Shown here one piece after another: positions 25,917 through 37,382 of a DNA stretch of 64,000 nt. Position 1 is the first letter of the stretch; every line of letters starts with the position of its first letter. The notes beneath the pieces are model-generated. The model did not search any database, had not been told where the DNA came from, and worked only from the letters and a program-made list of their open reading frames with translations. Source of the stretch: Saururus chinensis (taxonomy: Eukaryota; Streptophyta; Magnoliopsida; Piperales; Saururaceae); contig CP141145.1 of the NCBI GenBank assembly GCA_035235625.1, positions 8,742,001 through 8,806,000 on the forward strand, in the 5' to 3' direction. The position numbers were made by a program, and so were the translations under genes.

Positions 25917-26090
25917 CTCGAAGGCGTTGGTCTTGAGGAGCAGGAGTTGCTCGAAGGCTTTGACCTTGAGGAGCAGGGGTTGCTCGAAGGATTAACCTTG
26001 AGGAGCAGGGGTTGTTCAAAGGCATGTTGGCCTTGAGGAGCATGTCTATTTGTTAAGGGTTTGCTCAAGGGCTTCGGCCTTGAAGAGCAG
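25917..26090 (+). repeat. Tandem repeat of about 33-42 bp inside the solo LTR
   Basis: Four to five units of the form GGTTGCTCGAAGG..CCTTGAGGAGCAG follow one another. Related, more diverged sequence occurs just left of the CACTA insertion (about 9,715-9,774), so the transposon landed inside or beside this array. Confidence 0.75.
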
Positions 26091-26164
26091 GTTTATTCTC
26101 TATGTGTATGGACTTGCATATTAGACTAGTGTGTGTGAGACATTTATACATGCCTAATGAACGA

Positions 26165-26400
26165 GAATGTTGATGCATGATCTGAAATGTATGTTAGAGA
26201 TACATCTCATGCAGGTTTATATGATGTTGATGCATGATCTGAAATGTATGTTAGAGATACATCTCATGCGGGTTTATATGATGTTGATGCATGATCTAAA
26301 ATGTATGTTAGAGATAAATCTTATGCAGGTTTATATGATGTTGAATGTATGATTTGAATGTGTGGTAGAGGCACTTCTCATACAGTATAGGTGATATTCT
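26165..26400 (+). repeat. Tandem repeat of about 57 bp inside the solo LTR
   Basis: Three close copies and a diverged fourth of a unit containing GTTGATGCATGATCTGAAAT and GAGATACATCTCATGC follow one another. They form a short open reading frame only because the unit length is divisible by three. I see no sign of a protein. Confidence 0.82.
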
Positions 26401-28062
26401 AAATAGTTTGAAAAGTGTGATTTAGACACTATTTTGCAGGTTTAGGTGATATGTATGTATGATCATAAAATGATATATCTTGTCAATCATTGATCTGAAT
26501 TGTTATATTACTATGTCATCGTGTTTCTGATGATTATAGTTATATTAAAACAATTATTGAGTTTTTATACTCACCCCTCTTTCTTGTGCTTTTGTTTTGG
26601 GGCTGCATGGCGTGACACTCAGACGAACAGGATCCTCTGTTTGAGGAAAGGTCGGTGAGGACTTGGGAGTAGACGTCGAGATCTCTAGATGTTGCATGTT
26701 TTCTTTGATTTTTGTTATGATGTTAGAACCCATGTGGAGTAGTCCTCGTTCCGGATTTGTGCTACATTATATCTTTAGATTGTCTGAGACTTTGTTTTGG
26801 AGCATAGTATGGGCTATAGATTAATTAGTATGTGGGTTGGATATTTGTAGTTTAATTTAGAGTTAAAGTAACTCTTTTGGTTCGACTTACTCTTGCTCAA
26901 AGTAGTGTGTTTACTCTATAATTTTTAGATCACCCGTGATTAGGGTATAAGTCTTCCGCTAATCATTTTCAATCTCCTTGTCGCCCCCGTGCGCTTGACC
27001 GGCCCATAGACCGGGTTTGGCTCGGCTCGGGCAGTGCAGGGGCGTGACAAGTTCTATGTTTCCAAATCACAAAGAAATAAGAAGAACAACAACATTAAAC
27101 AAATATCACTTCAAATAACCAATACTTACTTGAAACCATTGATGAAACATGAATAAAACTCCCTTACATTGTTACAAATCAACTCTAGTCATAGCTTAAG
27201 AGCTTAGAAAACCATTACAATAAAACTAAAAACAAAAATACAAAAGAAGAAAAGAAAAATATGAGAAGAGAGCTCAAAAAATGAGGGGGTGATGCCTTTA
27301 TCACGTCCACCCCTCTATTTATAGGAGTATAAGGGTTTGCTTCAAAGGGGAAAGTCCAATCATATCTCTATATTGCATCCTAATTGATTGCCTGATTGGT
27401 TGCTTCTTTAGCAATGATTAGATTCTAAATCTATCAAATAAATCAATAATTTATTTAGCAAATAAGTATCTATGTGTCTTCCTTTAGTTATCCAATCAGC
27501 CTCATAATCCTTATGTATATCAATCACAACCAATGAAAATATTCTCCATATGCTGGCCTCGGGTTAGTTAACTAGTTGTCCCATTACATGCCAGATTTGA
27601 CATATATATCTTCGAAATTGTGAATTTCTTCCTGAAATAATAATTGTAGCCACGAAAGTCATATTTCTAAGGCCACTAGAATTGTATCAATCTGAATTAT
27701 GGATAGAGAGATATGGTCAAAATACTAAGGCTATGTCAATCTGTCCGAATTAGCTTCTTTCCTAATTTAGTTCTCTTGATGCAAATCTCAAATCAAACGG
27801 GTCCAAAAGGTTGTGTTCAACTATTCCATGCATGTTTAGACCAATAGGATCTCATTCTTGACTTTTAAATAGCTTTCGTAGTTGGGCTTCACTCCCTCTT
27901 CCAGTTGGATCCTGTTGAAGCCTCTTTAGACATGTAATCTCAATTAAGGTCCAACTAACTTATTCAAAACATAAATGGCACAAATAAGTAATGAATTAAC
28001 ACAAAAAAGGATTGCAATTCAAAATGTGAGAACATTTAATTTAACATTATTTCAGTGCATCA

Positions 28063-29960
28063 TGCGGGTGATCTCTCTCTTTCTCGAGCGCACATGCCCT
28101 CTCTCTCTTGCATGTGCTCTCTCTATCAAGTGCTCATGCTCTTTCTCTTGCTCGAGGATGTGTGCTCTATCTCTCTTGAGCGTTCATGCTCCCTCTCTCC
28201 CTATAGTGCATGCTCTCACTCTCTCTCGCTCGAGTGTGGGTGCTCACTTTCTCAGGCGAGCGTGTTCTCTCTCTCAAACACGCATGCTCTCCCGCTCCAC
28301 CGCGCGGCTCTCTCTCCCTCTCTCTCGAGCATGCATGTTCTCTCTTTCCCTCTCTCCCTCTCCAGCAAGCGTGCTCTCTCTCCCTCACTAATGTGCTCCA
28401 TCTCTCGAGCACGTGTGCTCTCTCCCTCTCGAGTGCATATGCTCTCTCTCTCAAGCGCACATGCTCTCTCCCTCTCTCTTGAGTGTGTGCTCTCCCTCAT
28501 GCACGTGCTCTCTCTTGCTCGAGTGCACATACTCAATCTTTCTCGAGCACGCATGCTCTCTATCCCAAAGATGCGTGCTCTCACTCTTCACCTATAGTGC
28601 ATGCTCTCACTCTCTCTCGCTCGTGTGCGGGTGCTCACTCTCTCAGGTGAGCATGCTCTCTCTCGAACGCACATGCTCTCCCGCTCCAGCACATGTGCTC
28701 TCTCTCTCAATCGCGCGTGCTCTCTCTCCCTCTCTCTCAAGCTTGCATGCTTTCTCTTTCCCTCTTCCCTCTCTCTCACTCTAGTGAGCGTGCTCTCTCT
28801 CTCTCTCGCTAACATGATCCATCTCTCGAGCACGTGTGCTCTCTCCCTCTTGAGTGTGCATGCTCTCTCCCAAGCACGTGTGCTCTCTCTCAAGCGTGCA
28901 TGCTCTCTCACAAGTGTGCATGCTCTCTCTCAAGCGTGCGTGCTCTCTCCCTATCTCTCGAGCACATGCTCTCCCTCTTGAACGCGCTCTCTCTGGCTCA
29001 AGTGCACATACTCAATCTTTCTCGAGCACGCGTGCTATCTATCCCAAACGAGCGTCCTCTTGCTCTTCACCAATAGTGCGTGCTCCCACTCTCTCTCGCT
29101 GGAGTGTACATGCTCACTCTCTCTTGGGTGGTGTGCATGCTCTCATTCTCTCTCCCTCTCTCTCTCTCAAGTGCGTGTGTTCTCTCTCTAGTGCTGACTC
29201 TCTCGAGCACGCATGCTCTCTCTTTCTCTCTCTCTCATGCACGTGCTATCTCTCTCTCTAGCACATGTGCTCTACCTCTCTCGACTGTGCGTGCTCTCCC
29301 CCTATAGCACGTGCTCTCATTCTCTCTCACTCGAATGCGCATGATCACTCCTTCAAGAGCGCATGCTCTCTCAAGAAAGCGTGTGCTCTCCCGCTCCAGC
29401 GTGTGTGCTCTATCGCTCCAACTTGAGTGCTCTCTTTCTCACAAGTGCTTGCTCTCTCCCTCAAGTGTGCATGCTCTCTCTCTAGCGCATGTTCTCTCCC
29501 TCTCTCTCTCTCTCGTGCGCATGCTTTCTCTCGAGCGTGAATGCTCTCTCTCTCCCTCTCTCTCAAGCGCGTGTTCCCTTGAACGAACATGCTCTCTCTC
29601 GCTCTAGCACACATGCTCAATCTATCTCAAGCATGAGTGCTCACTCTCCCTGATGTGAATGCTCTCTCTCTCCACCTATAGCACGTGCTCACACTCTCCC
29701 TTTTTTGAGTGTGTGTGCTCTCTCTTGAGCATGTGTGCTATCTCCTCCAGCGTGCATGCACTCTCTCGCTCTCAAGCACGCGTGCTCTCTCTCTACCCCC
29801 TACAGCACGCGTGCTCTCTCCCTAGCGCACATGCTCTCTCTGGAACGCGTGTGCCCTCTTTCTCGAGAACATGTGCCCTCTCTCGAGAGCGCTCCTCTCT
29901 CTCTTGAGCATGCATGCTCTCTCTCTTCTCTCTCTCTCAAGCGTGCCCTCTCTTGAGCAT
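28063..29960. repeat. CT-rich minisatellite array with palindromic cores (right part)
   Basis: Same structure as 1-1,434: CT tracts alternating with GAGC-RYRYRY-GCTC cores such as GAGCACGCGTGCTC. It starts with the target duplicate TGCGG of the retroelement. A larger duplication is visible: about 28,055-28,600 resembles 28,590-29,080, sharing the text CTCACTCTCTCTCGCTCG and following units. It ends abruptly at GAGCATATAAAATAAAG, where DCL3-linked sequence begins. Confidence 0.9.
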
Positions 29961-29974
29961 ATAAAATAAAGCAC

Positions 29975-30060
29975 CACAACAATACAACATGGTCCTAGCC
30001 CGAGATCCATCTTTTGGCTACAAACAAATCCCCATGCTCTTATACACTTGCTTCCAGGTA
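29975..30060 (-). pseudogene. Possible further DCL3 exon at the edge of the minisatellite
   Basis: The minus-strand frame reads CIRAWGF..KMDLGLGP. This weakly resembles the DCL3 stretch after the first RNase III motif (GYIRNGAFEPRRWTAPGQ) if small shifts are allowed. It would be the next exon of the left DCL3 copy, cut off by the minisatellite 15 bp further on. The match is weak and may be chance. Confidence 0.2.
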
Positions 30061-30519
30061 AGTTGTCAATCAATTCTATTAGCAAGGTATTGTTCACATA
30101 ATATTGTTAAAAAATAGAACCATTCGCATAGAGAAAGTTTCACATGTCGTGAGTGATGACAACCTCCAAGGCATAAAATGTATAAGGAGAAAGATTTTAA
30201 TTCCCAAAAATGGGTACTCCTGGGATTGAGAACTGATTATGTTGAAACCATCAATACTGTAACTTAAATGTATCATGAGGGAAAAGAAAAGAAGAGGTGG
30301 GTGACAACAGTGTGGATCTACTTTTGACCAACTTGATGACTGATTGGTCAGTTGGTCCTTCGATAGTTCCATTTCTACAATTATTTCTTTTTAAGATATG
30401 AATGTTTCTAAAGGCAGACAACAAAAATTGTCTGAGTCTAGAACTCCTAAATGTAATATTTCTCTGCCACATTAAATGTGAGTATCAGACAAGTGACAGA
30501 AGGGCAAACCAAATCTTAC

Positions 30520-33500
30520 CTGTAACTTACGGTTTGTTCCCAACTTATGAAGAGTAGAATTACAAACAGCCCATGAACGACATGCAGACAACAAATAGAT
30601 GACAGCTCACTGCATATTTTAATTCAGAGTCCCCTTCCAAGCGCTCAAGAGAGAAATCTTCGCAACATCTTTCAGTTGTAATTGCTTCTGGAATCTAGAG
30701 AGAAAAGAAACTTCAATTATATTAAAGATGTAAACTGATGAACTAACCGAAAATGAAGATGTGAGTTATTCAAGAAAGGAAGTACAAACCAGTGAAATTG
30801 GTGTATATCTACCACCTGAGTGATGACCAATTTCCTCTCTTAACTGGCTAGCCAGAATTAATGATTCTAATTGGTGCATTACAGAAGGTAATAAATAAAG
30901 TGCCTTCACGACATAGATAGATATGTCAATATGGATTAGAAGCTCTGGAGGCATGTAAACATGACATTCTGGCTTTGCAACTTGAACCTTTTTAGTGGTA
31001 CCATGCCTTTTCTTATTAGCACAACTACCAGCCAATGTAAAAAAGTTAAGATTTTTTAACATGTTAAAACATTGACCATTACATAAGAACTGTCGTCCAT
31101 TAATTACTTATATGCCAAGAAATTGCGATTAAGAGGAGACATCATATTATTTAATGTAAGAAATTATACAATTAATATTAAAAGGATTGTACAGTTCAAA
31201 GTGAACCCCCACCATCAGCAAAATTGGTACCCATCATAAATTCTAAAAAAAGGAAGTTATTAAGTTATTAAAAAGTGTTTCATCAGGATATTACCTATTA
31301 ACTGAATGTATAAAAAAATTAGACATACATTCCCATGAAGATATATGCAGATTGTAAGGAAGTAGTATTAGAGGCTAAATTAGAGTTGATTATAAAAACT
31401 AGAAGCATTTTGATCCATGATGTTCATTAAATTTAATGATGGGTACAGTGCAAAGTATTAATAAGAACCTTTAAGAGCCATGGATCTCAAATAAACATAA
31501 CGAAACAAGCTGACTGCAGGCGATCGACACTGACATGTATATATTATGGTTGCAACCATAAGGAACATTCAACTAAACAAAAGAGAACTAACAAACCACC
31601 CAATCAAATACTTGATGACAAAAGGTTATGTGCATTATGACTTTGTTTTAACAACAATAATGGTTGCTTCGGATGCTGAAGCTCAATATGGTACCTGTAA
31701 AGTTGGTAGACAAAATTAATAACTTAGAAAAGGATAAAAGATAAGGATAAAAGATAAGGACAAAAGAACACATCCTTCTTCACAAAATAGTCACTAAAGG
31801 AAGTAAATTTTGATGTGCCCATGATAGAGTGGAAAGGACTTCCAGCTGACTTGTCTAACATCACATTAAGAACATAATATATTTTTCCAGTATGAGTAGC
31901 CATCACAACAATGTCCTTAAGATCATTAACATGTAGAGAGTTATCAGCCAAATGGGCAATATCTGATCCAGCACCCTCTCCTATTTTGCTGTCAATAGAG
32001 TGAAGTTTGACATCTAGAGAGGAAATATTGTTCATATGTTCTACTACAGAGGCACATGAGTTTATACTACACCAATCAATGCTTCAAGTTTCATAGGATT
32101 GTGACTCAATAGGCTGCAGTAGATACATTTTCATACTGTTCCACAATGAGTTGTTTTCTATTTCAAGCAAGAATGTCTGCTGACCACTTGAAGATTTTGT
32201 GAACAACTTCCCAAACAGTCCATTAAAGGAGTACTTTTAACCTGGAACACTTTTGCTTTCATCACTTGGCATAAAAGAAAATTATTTTTTAAAAAAAAGG
32301 AGTACTTTTAACCTTGAATTTAAAATTTTCACATGGACCTGCTCTGCATCCAAATAAACTTGACCCCACCGAGACACAAAAGCCTTAGCAGTCCTTTTAA
32401 CCCAGTAAAGGTCTAATTCAACATTTGCCACATCATCATCAAGGTTGCTTCCATTAATAGCACAAATCCAGAGTATGTTTCCACATCTCATGAGAAACTA
32501 ATTTTGTATGCTTGTAAAGAGACATCATCAGATATGTACGCCCAGCTTCCTGATAAAAGATGAATAGTGGTTGTTCCATGCAGTTCCTTCCTCTTGGTTG
32601 TTCCTTCACTCACATAAAACACAATTGTAGCAATTAATATTTTAATTAAAATATCAAATATCATAATATCCTAAAGGATGTTTTCATACCTGCACTGGAT
32701 TTAACTTTCTCAAGCAGGTCAAGCTCTTTTCAACATAAGGGAGAAGATGATCATCAAGTGCGCCCAATTGATGCAGTTTCTTACAAGCCTCTAGGCATAC
32801 AAGCTGCTTTGATAAGTGAATGCTTTTGCAGATAAGGCCAACCATCTTTTGAAAGGGTGCACTAGGCAGCAAAATTAATGCACACACATAAGATGTTCCT
32901 TGGGAGAAAGGAAACTCAAATATCGGCCTAGGAGTAAAATACATGTGCAAAAGGATAATACACTTATAAATAGACAAATATAAAGCATACACAAATAATT
33001 AGCAAAAACCAACTACAAATGGCATGATCTGAGAGGAACACCATACTTGACTCCAGGAAGTTTTTCACAATAACTATAGAGAAGGCTAATGCTAGAATTT
33101 GGAGTAACGGTCGCTTTTTTTAGACTCAACCATATATATGTTTGAATCCTTTAAGTGACAAACTTGAGGTACACAGGAACTCAAGGTTCGATTTATGGTA
33201 GAATCAGTCATTGAACATTCACTTCTAAAAATATAAAAAAGCAGCTCCTTTTGCTTCACATTTCTCCAGCAATTTTCTTTCTATGTCAGAAATGCAGATG
33301 AGATACCTTTTGAACTTAAGCACTAATAATATACATAAGTTTTTTTCTGTCAACATAACTCTTGCATCACTTACATTAACAAGATAAAAATATCAAAAAC
33401 ATTAAGGATTTTCACAAATTAGTATGCAGGAATTTTAGCCAATTCCTTTCATTTTTATAATTTAGTTCTACACAGGACTTGTAAGGAGGTACTCCAACAC

Positions 33501-33990
33501 ATGACCATATGATTTACTGAATCAAGTCCTCCTATATGATATTTCCTTAAATTGGCATGGCTCTGGACAACTCAGTAGTAATGATCAGAAATGGAAATCA
33601 TAAACAACAAAAGACATCATAAAGAGCAAAGCAAACTTTATGCTTACTACAGAAAGGACAAAGACTTCCAATACCTTTCAAACATAAGAAAATACAAAGA
33701 ACCATTTTGGCGTGCCGCCCACGTGATTGAATATAACTACAAACTGTCTTTGGCTAGTCAAAACATATTACAAAGGAGTAATTATGCACATCCATTCCCT
33801 CCTCAGCAACATCAATAGTAAACATTAGATTCACTTGCAAAACTGTAGTTCATATAAGTAGTCTCTCGTGAACAAATAAGAAATATTTTTTTATTCATGG
33901 AATTTCAGGAAAGAATACCTTCCCACAGTGGAACAGATCTAAAACTTTCTTCTGTGCATTTGGAGACAACGCATCTTTTGAAGAATTTCC
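30520..33990 (-). pseudogene. DCL3: DICER-LIKE 3 fragment, left copy: helicase-C to RNase IIIa
   Basis: DCL3 makes 24-nt siRNAs in the nucleus for RNA-directed DNA methylation. Minus-strand exons in order are: TGGNSSKDALSPNAQKKVLD (near 33,960); VNLMFTIDVAEEGMDVHN, the helicase-C motif (near 33,800); the DUF283 domain FTPRPIFEFPFSQGTSY to LDDHLLPYVEKSL (32,690-32,943); KRKELHGTT..LSGSW and VELDLYWVKRTAKAF (32,300-32,600); the PAZ region SLDVKL..MATHTGKIYYVL (31,790-32,250); PPELLIHIDISI to LILASQLREEI (30,790-31,030); and RNase IIIa (30,520-30,697). Damage: a stop in the helicase exon, the DUF283 acceptor now AT, the 30,790-31,030 exon acceptor now TG, and loss of LL in the RNase III signature (ERLE-GDSELKY). 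Dead as read. Confidence 0.9.
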
Positions 33991-33997
33991 TCCAGTC

Positions 33998-34176
33998 TTT
34001 TTTTTTTTCTTTTTGTCTTTTTCTTCCTTTCTCATATAAGTTTTATGATGCAAATTCTATTATTTTACCTCCTTTTCTTTTTTTTCCTTCTTTTTTTTCT
34101 TTTGTTTTCATTTTTTCCCTCTCCTAGTAACTGATTGATCTTGCTTCATGAATCCCAAATGTTCAAGGACCTATAG
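33998..34176 (-). repeat. AG-rich dispersed module, copy in the left arm
   Basis: On the minus strand a fixed head (GGTCCTTGAACATTTGGGAT, then GAAGCAAGATCAATCAGTTA) is followed by a long A/G-rich tract and a GGAGGTAAAA tail. Related copies lie at 36,900-37,125 (minus), 53,283-53,455 (minus), 58,131-58,300 (plus) and 60,986-61,165 (plus). It sits beside a DCL3 helicase exon here, but two other copies do not. Confidence 0.7.
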
Positions 34177-35084
34177 ACATTTGAATGTAGATATTTAGTT
34201 ATTTTGCTTCTTTTGTTGTACCTTGCAACTACGATGGCAACAAAAGATTAAACAATGATGCAGAAAATATTCCAAATGAAAGATTTGAAATGACGCAATA
34301 CAATTTAGTGATAACTGATTACAATATCTGCAAACCATTTTTCAGCTACAAACTGCACCTATCACAAACACGTAATAGCTTGTAAAAACTTTTTTTTGGA
34401 AAGTAAAAAAGAATAAATTCTATGTGTTGTAAATATCTTTGTCTTTCCAAGATATATCTTTTGTTTGTTCCTTTGTCTTCAAATGTACATTTTAAAATTA
34501 AGAAGACAATACTTTTGTTTAAGGAATCTTAGTATTTACAAAATACTTTCTCAATAAATTTGATAGGTATTTGGTGATAAATATAGTACTATTATACACA
34601 TCATATCCAATATCGCTTCAGAAGGTTTGACTTGATAAAAATTCAGCTAACACATCATATTTTTTGTCAACTCTATAGAAAAATTGGCCTTTCAATCATC
34701 CATTTCTTCTCTAAGTATTTAATAGTGAACACTAAGTACGAAAATATGCACAGAATGACCATATGGAGTTCTCAATTGAAATTTTCATGGAAAAAACAAC
34801 TTCATTACATTTTTTTATGTATCGTCAATAAAATGAGCAATGTTCTCATTTGAATGTAGATATTTACTAGAAAGAATATACAATGTTCTTATTCATAGAA
34901 TCCCTATGAAACTTTGGATAAAGATTACATCAGTTGATCAAATGAATTTATCTAAATGAAGAAATTAGTGGAGTTGAAGAGAAAAAACAGCTCCACTCCT
35001 GATGCCACCACTTGACACATTTACAAAGAATATAAATAACTTAAGGCTTTGTAAAAATACTTACTATTTTTGTGTCATAAACCT
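34177..35084. other. Non-coding DCL3-linked spacer, left arm
   Basis: I see no exon. The stretch is colinear, inverted, with about 60,020-60,985 of the right arm and separates the C-terminal exons of one DCL3 unit from the helicase exons of the next. Confidence 0.55.
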
Positions 35085-35840
35085 TCCATAACGCATCTTC
35101 CACGTCTCTAAAGCTCCTTTAACATGAGAAGAGCTGCTGAATCATGCAAACTTTTTTTATCAGCAGCACGTTTTTGCCCTGTGAGCTTGATACCCCCAAA
35201 ATTGGGTATGTGTAAATTAATTGTTGACACAAAACTGATATACCCTTTCCTGGGATCAGGCCCATCGCTCACAAATTCCAGTGACCTGTGAGAAAAGTGC
35301 TAACCCTGGTAAGTACAGACAAAGGCTTAAAACACGAAGCAAGTACCTTGACTATTTATGATTTGAAAGCAAGCCTAGCACTGATCGTATTAACTTTGAT
35401 TTATGTTCATTACATATGAACTTTGGCAATGGCCACTAAAATTTTTTACATAAATCATAAAGAGCTATACGTGGGCCCCCTTTAGCCATGCTAACGATGA
35501 TAGACACTGCAAAAATATGAATATCATCCATAAGCCATACACTTCAACACTTAAATCAAGATGTAATGAGCATATAAGCAACAATTTTACCTGAACCCAT
35601 AGAAAAACACTTTTACCTGGAACATGAACTTCACTATTCTTGGTAGTTTTAGAGCCAGCGTCTGGTTGTGAGTCCAAAGGAGATAGATTTTCAACAATAT
35701 TTTGCTTTTTGGCCGAGGGTGGTCCTATGCTTTCACCATCAACTGATGAGGTTTGTGACATAATTACAACATCTTTTTCACACTCTTTCCTTTTATATGC
35801 ATCTCTCGAATAACAGGTCCCTCTTTCTTGTCGCACACAA
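35085..35840 (-). pseudogene. DCL3: DICER-LIKE 3 C-terminal fragment (second dsRNA-binding domain), left copy
   Basis: Minus-strand exons read MSQTSSVDGESIGPPSAKKQ (linker), MAKGGPRIALYDLCKKF and WPLPKFICNEHKS, then GYISFVSTINLHIPNFGG and ADKKSLHDSAALLMLKEL. These match the C-terminal dsRNA-binding domain of plant DCL3 (Arabidopsis ends MKKGGPRGTLHEFCKKH..DKKSSFDSAVVELLYELERR). The domain binds dsRNA and helps position it. Two Gln codons present in the right copy are TAG here (after CKKF, and before RRGRCVMEG). The unit lies upstream, on the same strand, of the helicase-to-RNase III unit at 30,520-33,990. This is not the normal order within one gene and implies two DCL3 units. Confidence 0.87.
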
Positions 35841-36899
35841 GATATAATACATTAATGATTCGGCACAGATGACACTTCTTAACAAGAAATATTTGTTTAT
35901 ATGCAGCTAAAGTATTTCAATCTTTATTGAGATACCTCATAATTTCAATTTCTTGCCACAGACAATAAAAAGCCTATAAAAAAAGCTGGAGAAAAGATGA
36001 CACTTGATCACAAGAAGAAAAAGGAACAAGACATCATAGGAAAAGTAGTTTATGCAATCATTGCTCCACCTTAAAGTCTCACATACAGATTCTACACTTT
36101 GGTTTCAATTTAGTAATTTTATATAACCATAAGATACCAACTCAACAAAGGACTTTGATGCTATAAGCAAGCAAAGATAGTAGGTGTCTATCTCTTGTAT
36201 AAATTACTGGAGAGAATCACAAGCACTTCACTTAAAGCTCGAAACAAACCTTAAGGTCCTTCAACAAAAGATATGCTGCTTTTTCAATCCATTATCAGGA
36301 AGATGTCACACAAGAGCATCCCATAGATTATATTAGACCAAGAAAAAAAAAACTAGAATACATAATACCTATACTCTATGTGGAGCAGTATGAAAAAAGT
36401 GGCTTTAAGCATATGTTCGTAAGAACTACCATGGTCCCAAAGTAATTAGCACAAATTCCATCAACTTGAAAAATTTTAAGAAAATTCAAACACCAAATCA
36501 AAATGATTAAAGAAAAAAGTAATATCCCACGTTGTCAGATCACCAAAACCAAAGCATACTTATTTTTTGAATTTCAAAAAGAAGTTGAATGTTGTTGTCA
36601 GTCGCAATAGTAGGAGATTTCCCATGGTTTGCATCATGAATTTTTAAAATTTATGTGTACCATCATTCAGCCACTACAAAGACCAAACAACACTATAATG
36701 AAATATGAAATGAACAAGAGTATGCTTTGTAGCATAGAAAGGTAATAACCACAAAAAAAAATTGAGAAGATTCACTAACCTCCATATTAATAGGAACATA
36801 ATCTTTATGTAACAAATAAGAGATTCTTCAACCAGCCTCATTTCGTCTTGTCCCATCTAGGTTTTTGGTAAGATTGTCACCCTAATCAAAAGTGTACCT
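35841..36899. other. Non-coding left-arm sequence upstream of the DCL3 C-terminal exons
   Basis: It is colinear with about 58,300-59,265 of the right arm. I recognise no exon. By position it should be introns and lost exons of the first DCL3 unit. Confidence 0.45.
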
Positions 36900-37130
36900 A
36901 TTTTTTCCTTTATTTTTCTTTTCTTCCTTTCCCATATAAGTTATATGATGGAAAATCTATTCTTTTACCTCCTTTTCTTTTTTTTTCTTTTTTTCCCTCT
37001 CATTTTTTCATTTTTTCCTTCTTTTTTTCATTTTTTTTCTTTTTTTCCTTCTTTTTTTTTTCATTTTCCCCCTCTCATAGTAACTAATTGATCTTGCTTC
37101 ATTAATCCCAATTGTTCAAGGAACCATGGA
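36657..37130 (-). repeat. Direct repeat flanking the 16-kb insertion, left copy
   Basis: It matches 53,057-53,455 in the same orientation with a few per cent difference by eye. Shared text includes CTACAAAGACCAAAC, GAGATTCTTCAACCAGCC and CTTGTCCCATCTAGG. It includes the AG-rich module. Beyond 37,130 the left-arm match stops and unrelated sequence, then satellite, begins. Confidence 0.82.
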
Positions 37131-37214
37131 AATAAAAAGCATACCACACTAGATTCTCAAAGTCCAGGTTTGACTGTCTCAATAAATAAATTTCAACCAC
37201 ATTAACAATTCAGA

Positions 37215-37382
37215 ACAACTCAATTTGACTCGACTCAACCCGAGGAGTATTCATGTTCCACATAGGAACTCAAATTGAAAACATGTCCTTTTGGACCAAT
37301 CAAGTTTCGATTAAGCCAACGACCGATTAATCCGGCACGCAATTTCACAACATTGCATCCAATCGATCAAACTCGGCTAATT
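37215..37382 (-). mobile_element. Fragment of the Tekay/Del-like LTR, inverted
   Basis: The reverse complement matches about 9,431-9,610 of the solo LTR: shared pieces are CAATTTGACTCGACTCAACC, GGACATGTTTTCAATTTGAG and GCATCCAATCGAT. It is a truncated fossil, and its inner end abuts the first satellite unit at 37,383. Confidence 0.8.

Larger units (their letters stand above)
7526..27049 (+). mobile_element. Solo LTR of a Tekay/Del-like Ty3/gypsy element, interrupted by a CACTA transposon
   Basis: The element starts TGTAAGATCC and ends GGGGCGTGACA, with 5-bp duplicates AGTTC at 7,521-7,525 and 27,050-27,054. Removing the CACTA leaves one LTR-like unit of about 3.4 kb with no gag-pol, so it is most simply a solo LTR left by recombination between LTRs. 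The start and end sequences and the length fit Tekay/Del-type LTRs. A TATA-like box (TATAAATA, 7,945-7,952) sits about 420 bp in. A fragment of the same LTR family lies inverted at 37,215-37,382. The family name is inferred from style, not from a protein. Confidence 0.75.
1435..28062 (-). mobile_element. Tat/Athila-type Ty3/gypsy LTR retrotransposon fossil, outer element of the nest
   Basis: Two LTRs flank an internal region, and both ends are bordered by the 5-bp direct repeat TGCGG (1,430-1,434 and 28,063-28,067). The coding strand is minus. The primer-binding site beside the right LTR matches the 3' end of tRNA-Asp as in Athila/Tat elements, and the purine-rich tract beside the left LTR fits the same group. 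The internal region of about 4.36 kb shows gag and protease only; I see no reverse transcriptase, RNase H or integrase, so it looks like a non-autonomous derivative. The element is broken, with several interruptions in gag-protease. By eye the LTRs differ at roughly one site in ten, which suggests an old insertion. The right LTR is split by a later solo LTR. Confidence 0.88.
7154..28062 (-). repeat. 5' LTR of the Tat/Athila-type element, split by a later insertion
   Basis: The LTR occupies 7,154-7,525 and 27,050-28,062. It matches the left LTR (1,435-2,795) across the interruption: the left LTR text CAAGAGTTCTATGTATC is divided here after AGTTC and resumes with AGTTCTATG at 27,050. The outer end AGTGCATCA is followed by the target duplicate TGCGG. 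The two LTRs remain clearly alignable, with several small differences per 60 bp. Confidence 0.86.

Noticed and set aside
26167-26352. 61-residue repeated peptide
   Set aside because: Product of a 57-bp tandem repeat whose length is divisible by three, inside a solo LTR.
28063-29960. CRISPR-like array of palindromic repeats
   Set aside because: The units are irregular in length, the spacers are CT tracts rather than unique sequence, and the surroundings are a plant nuclear genome.
27975-29982. Many overlapping reading frames on both strands
   Set aside because: Same minisatellite effect as at the left edge.
33897-34127. Phe/Ser-rich frame on the plus strand
   Set aside because: It is the complement of the AG-rich module and of the DCL3 helicase-linker exon on the minus strand.
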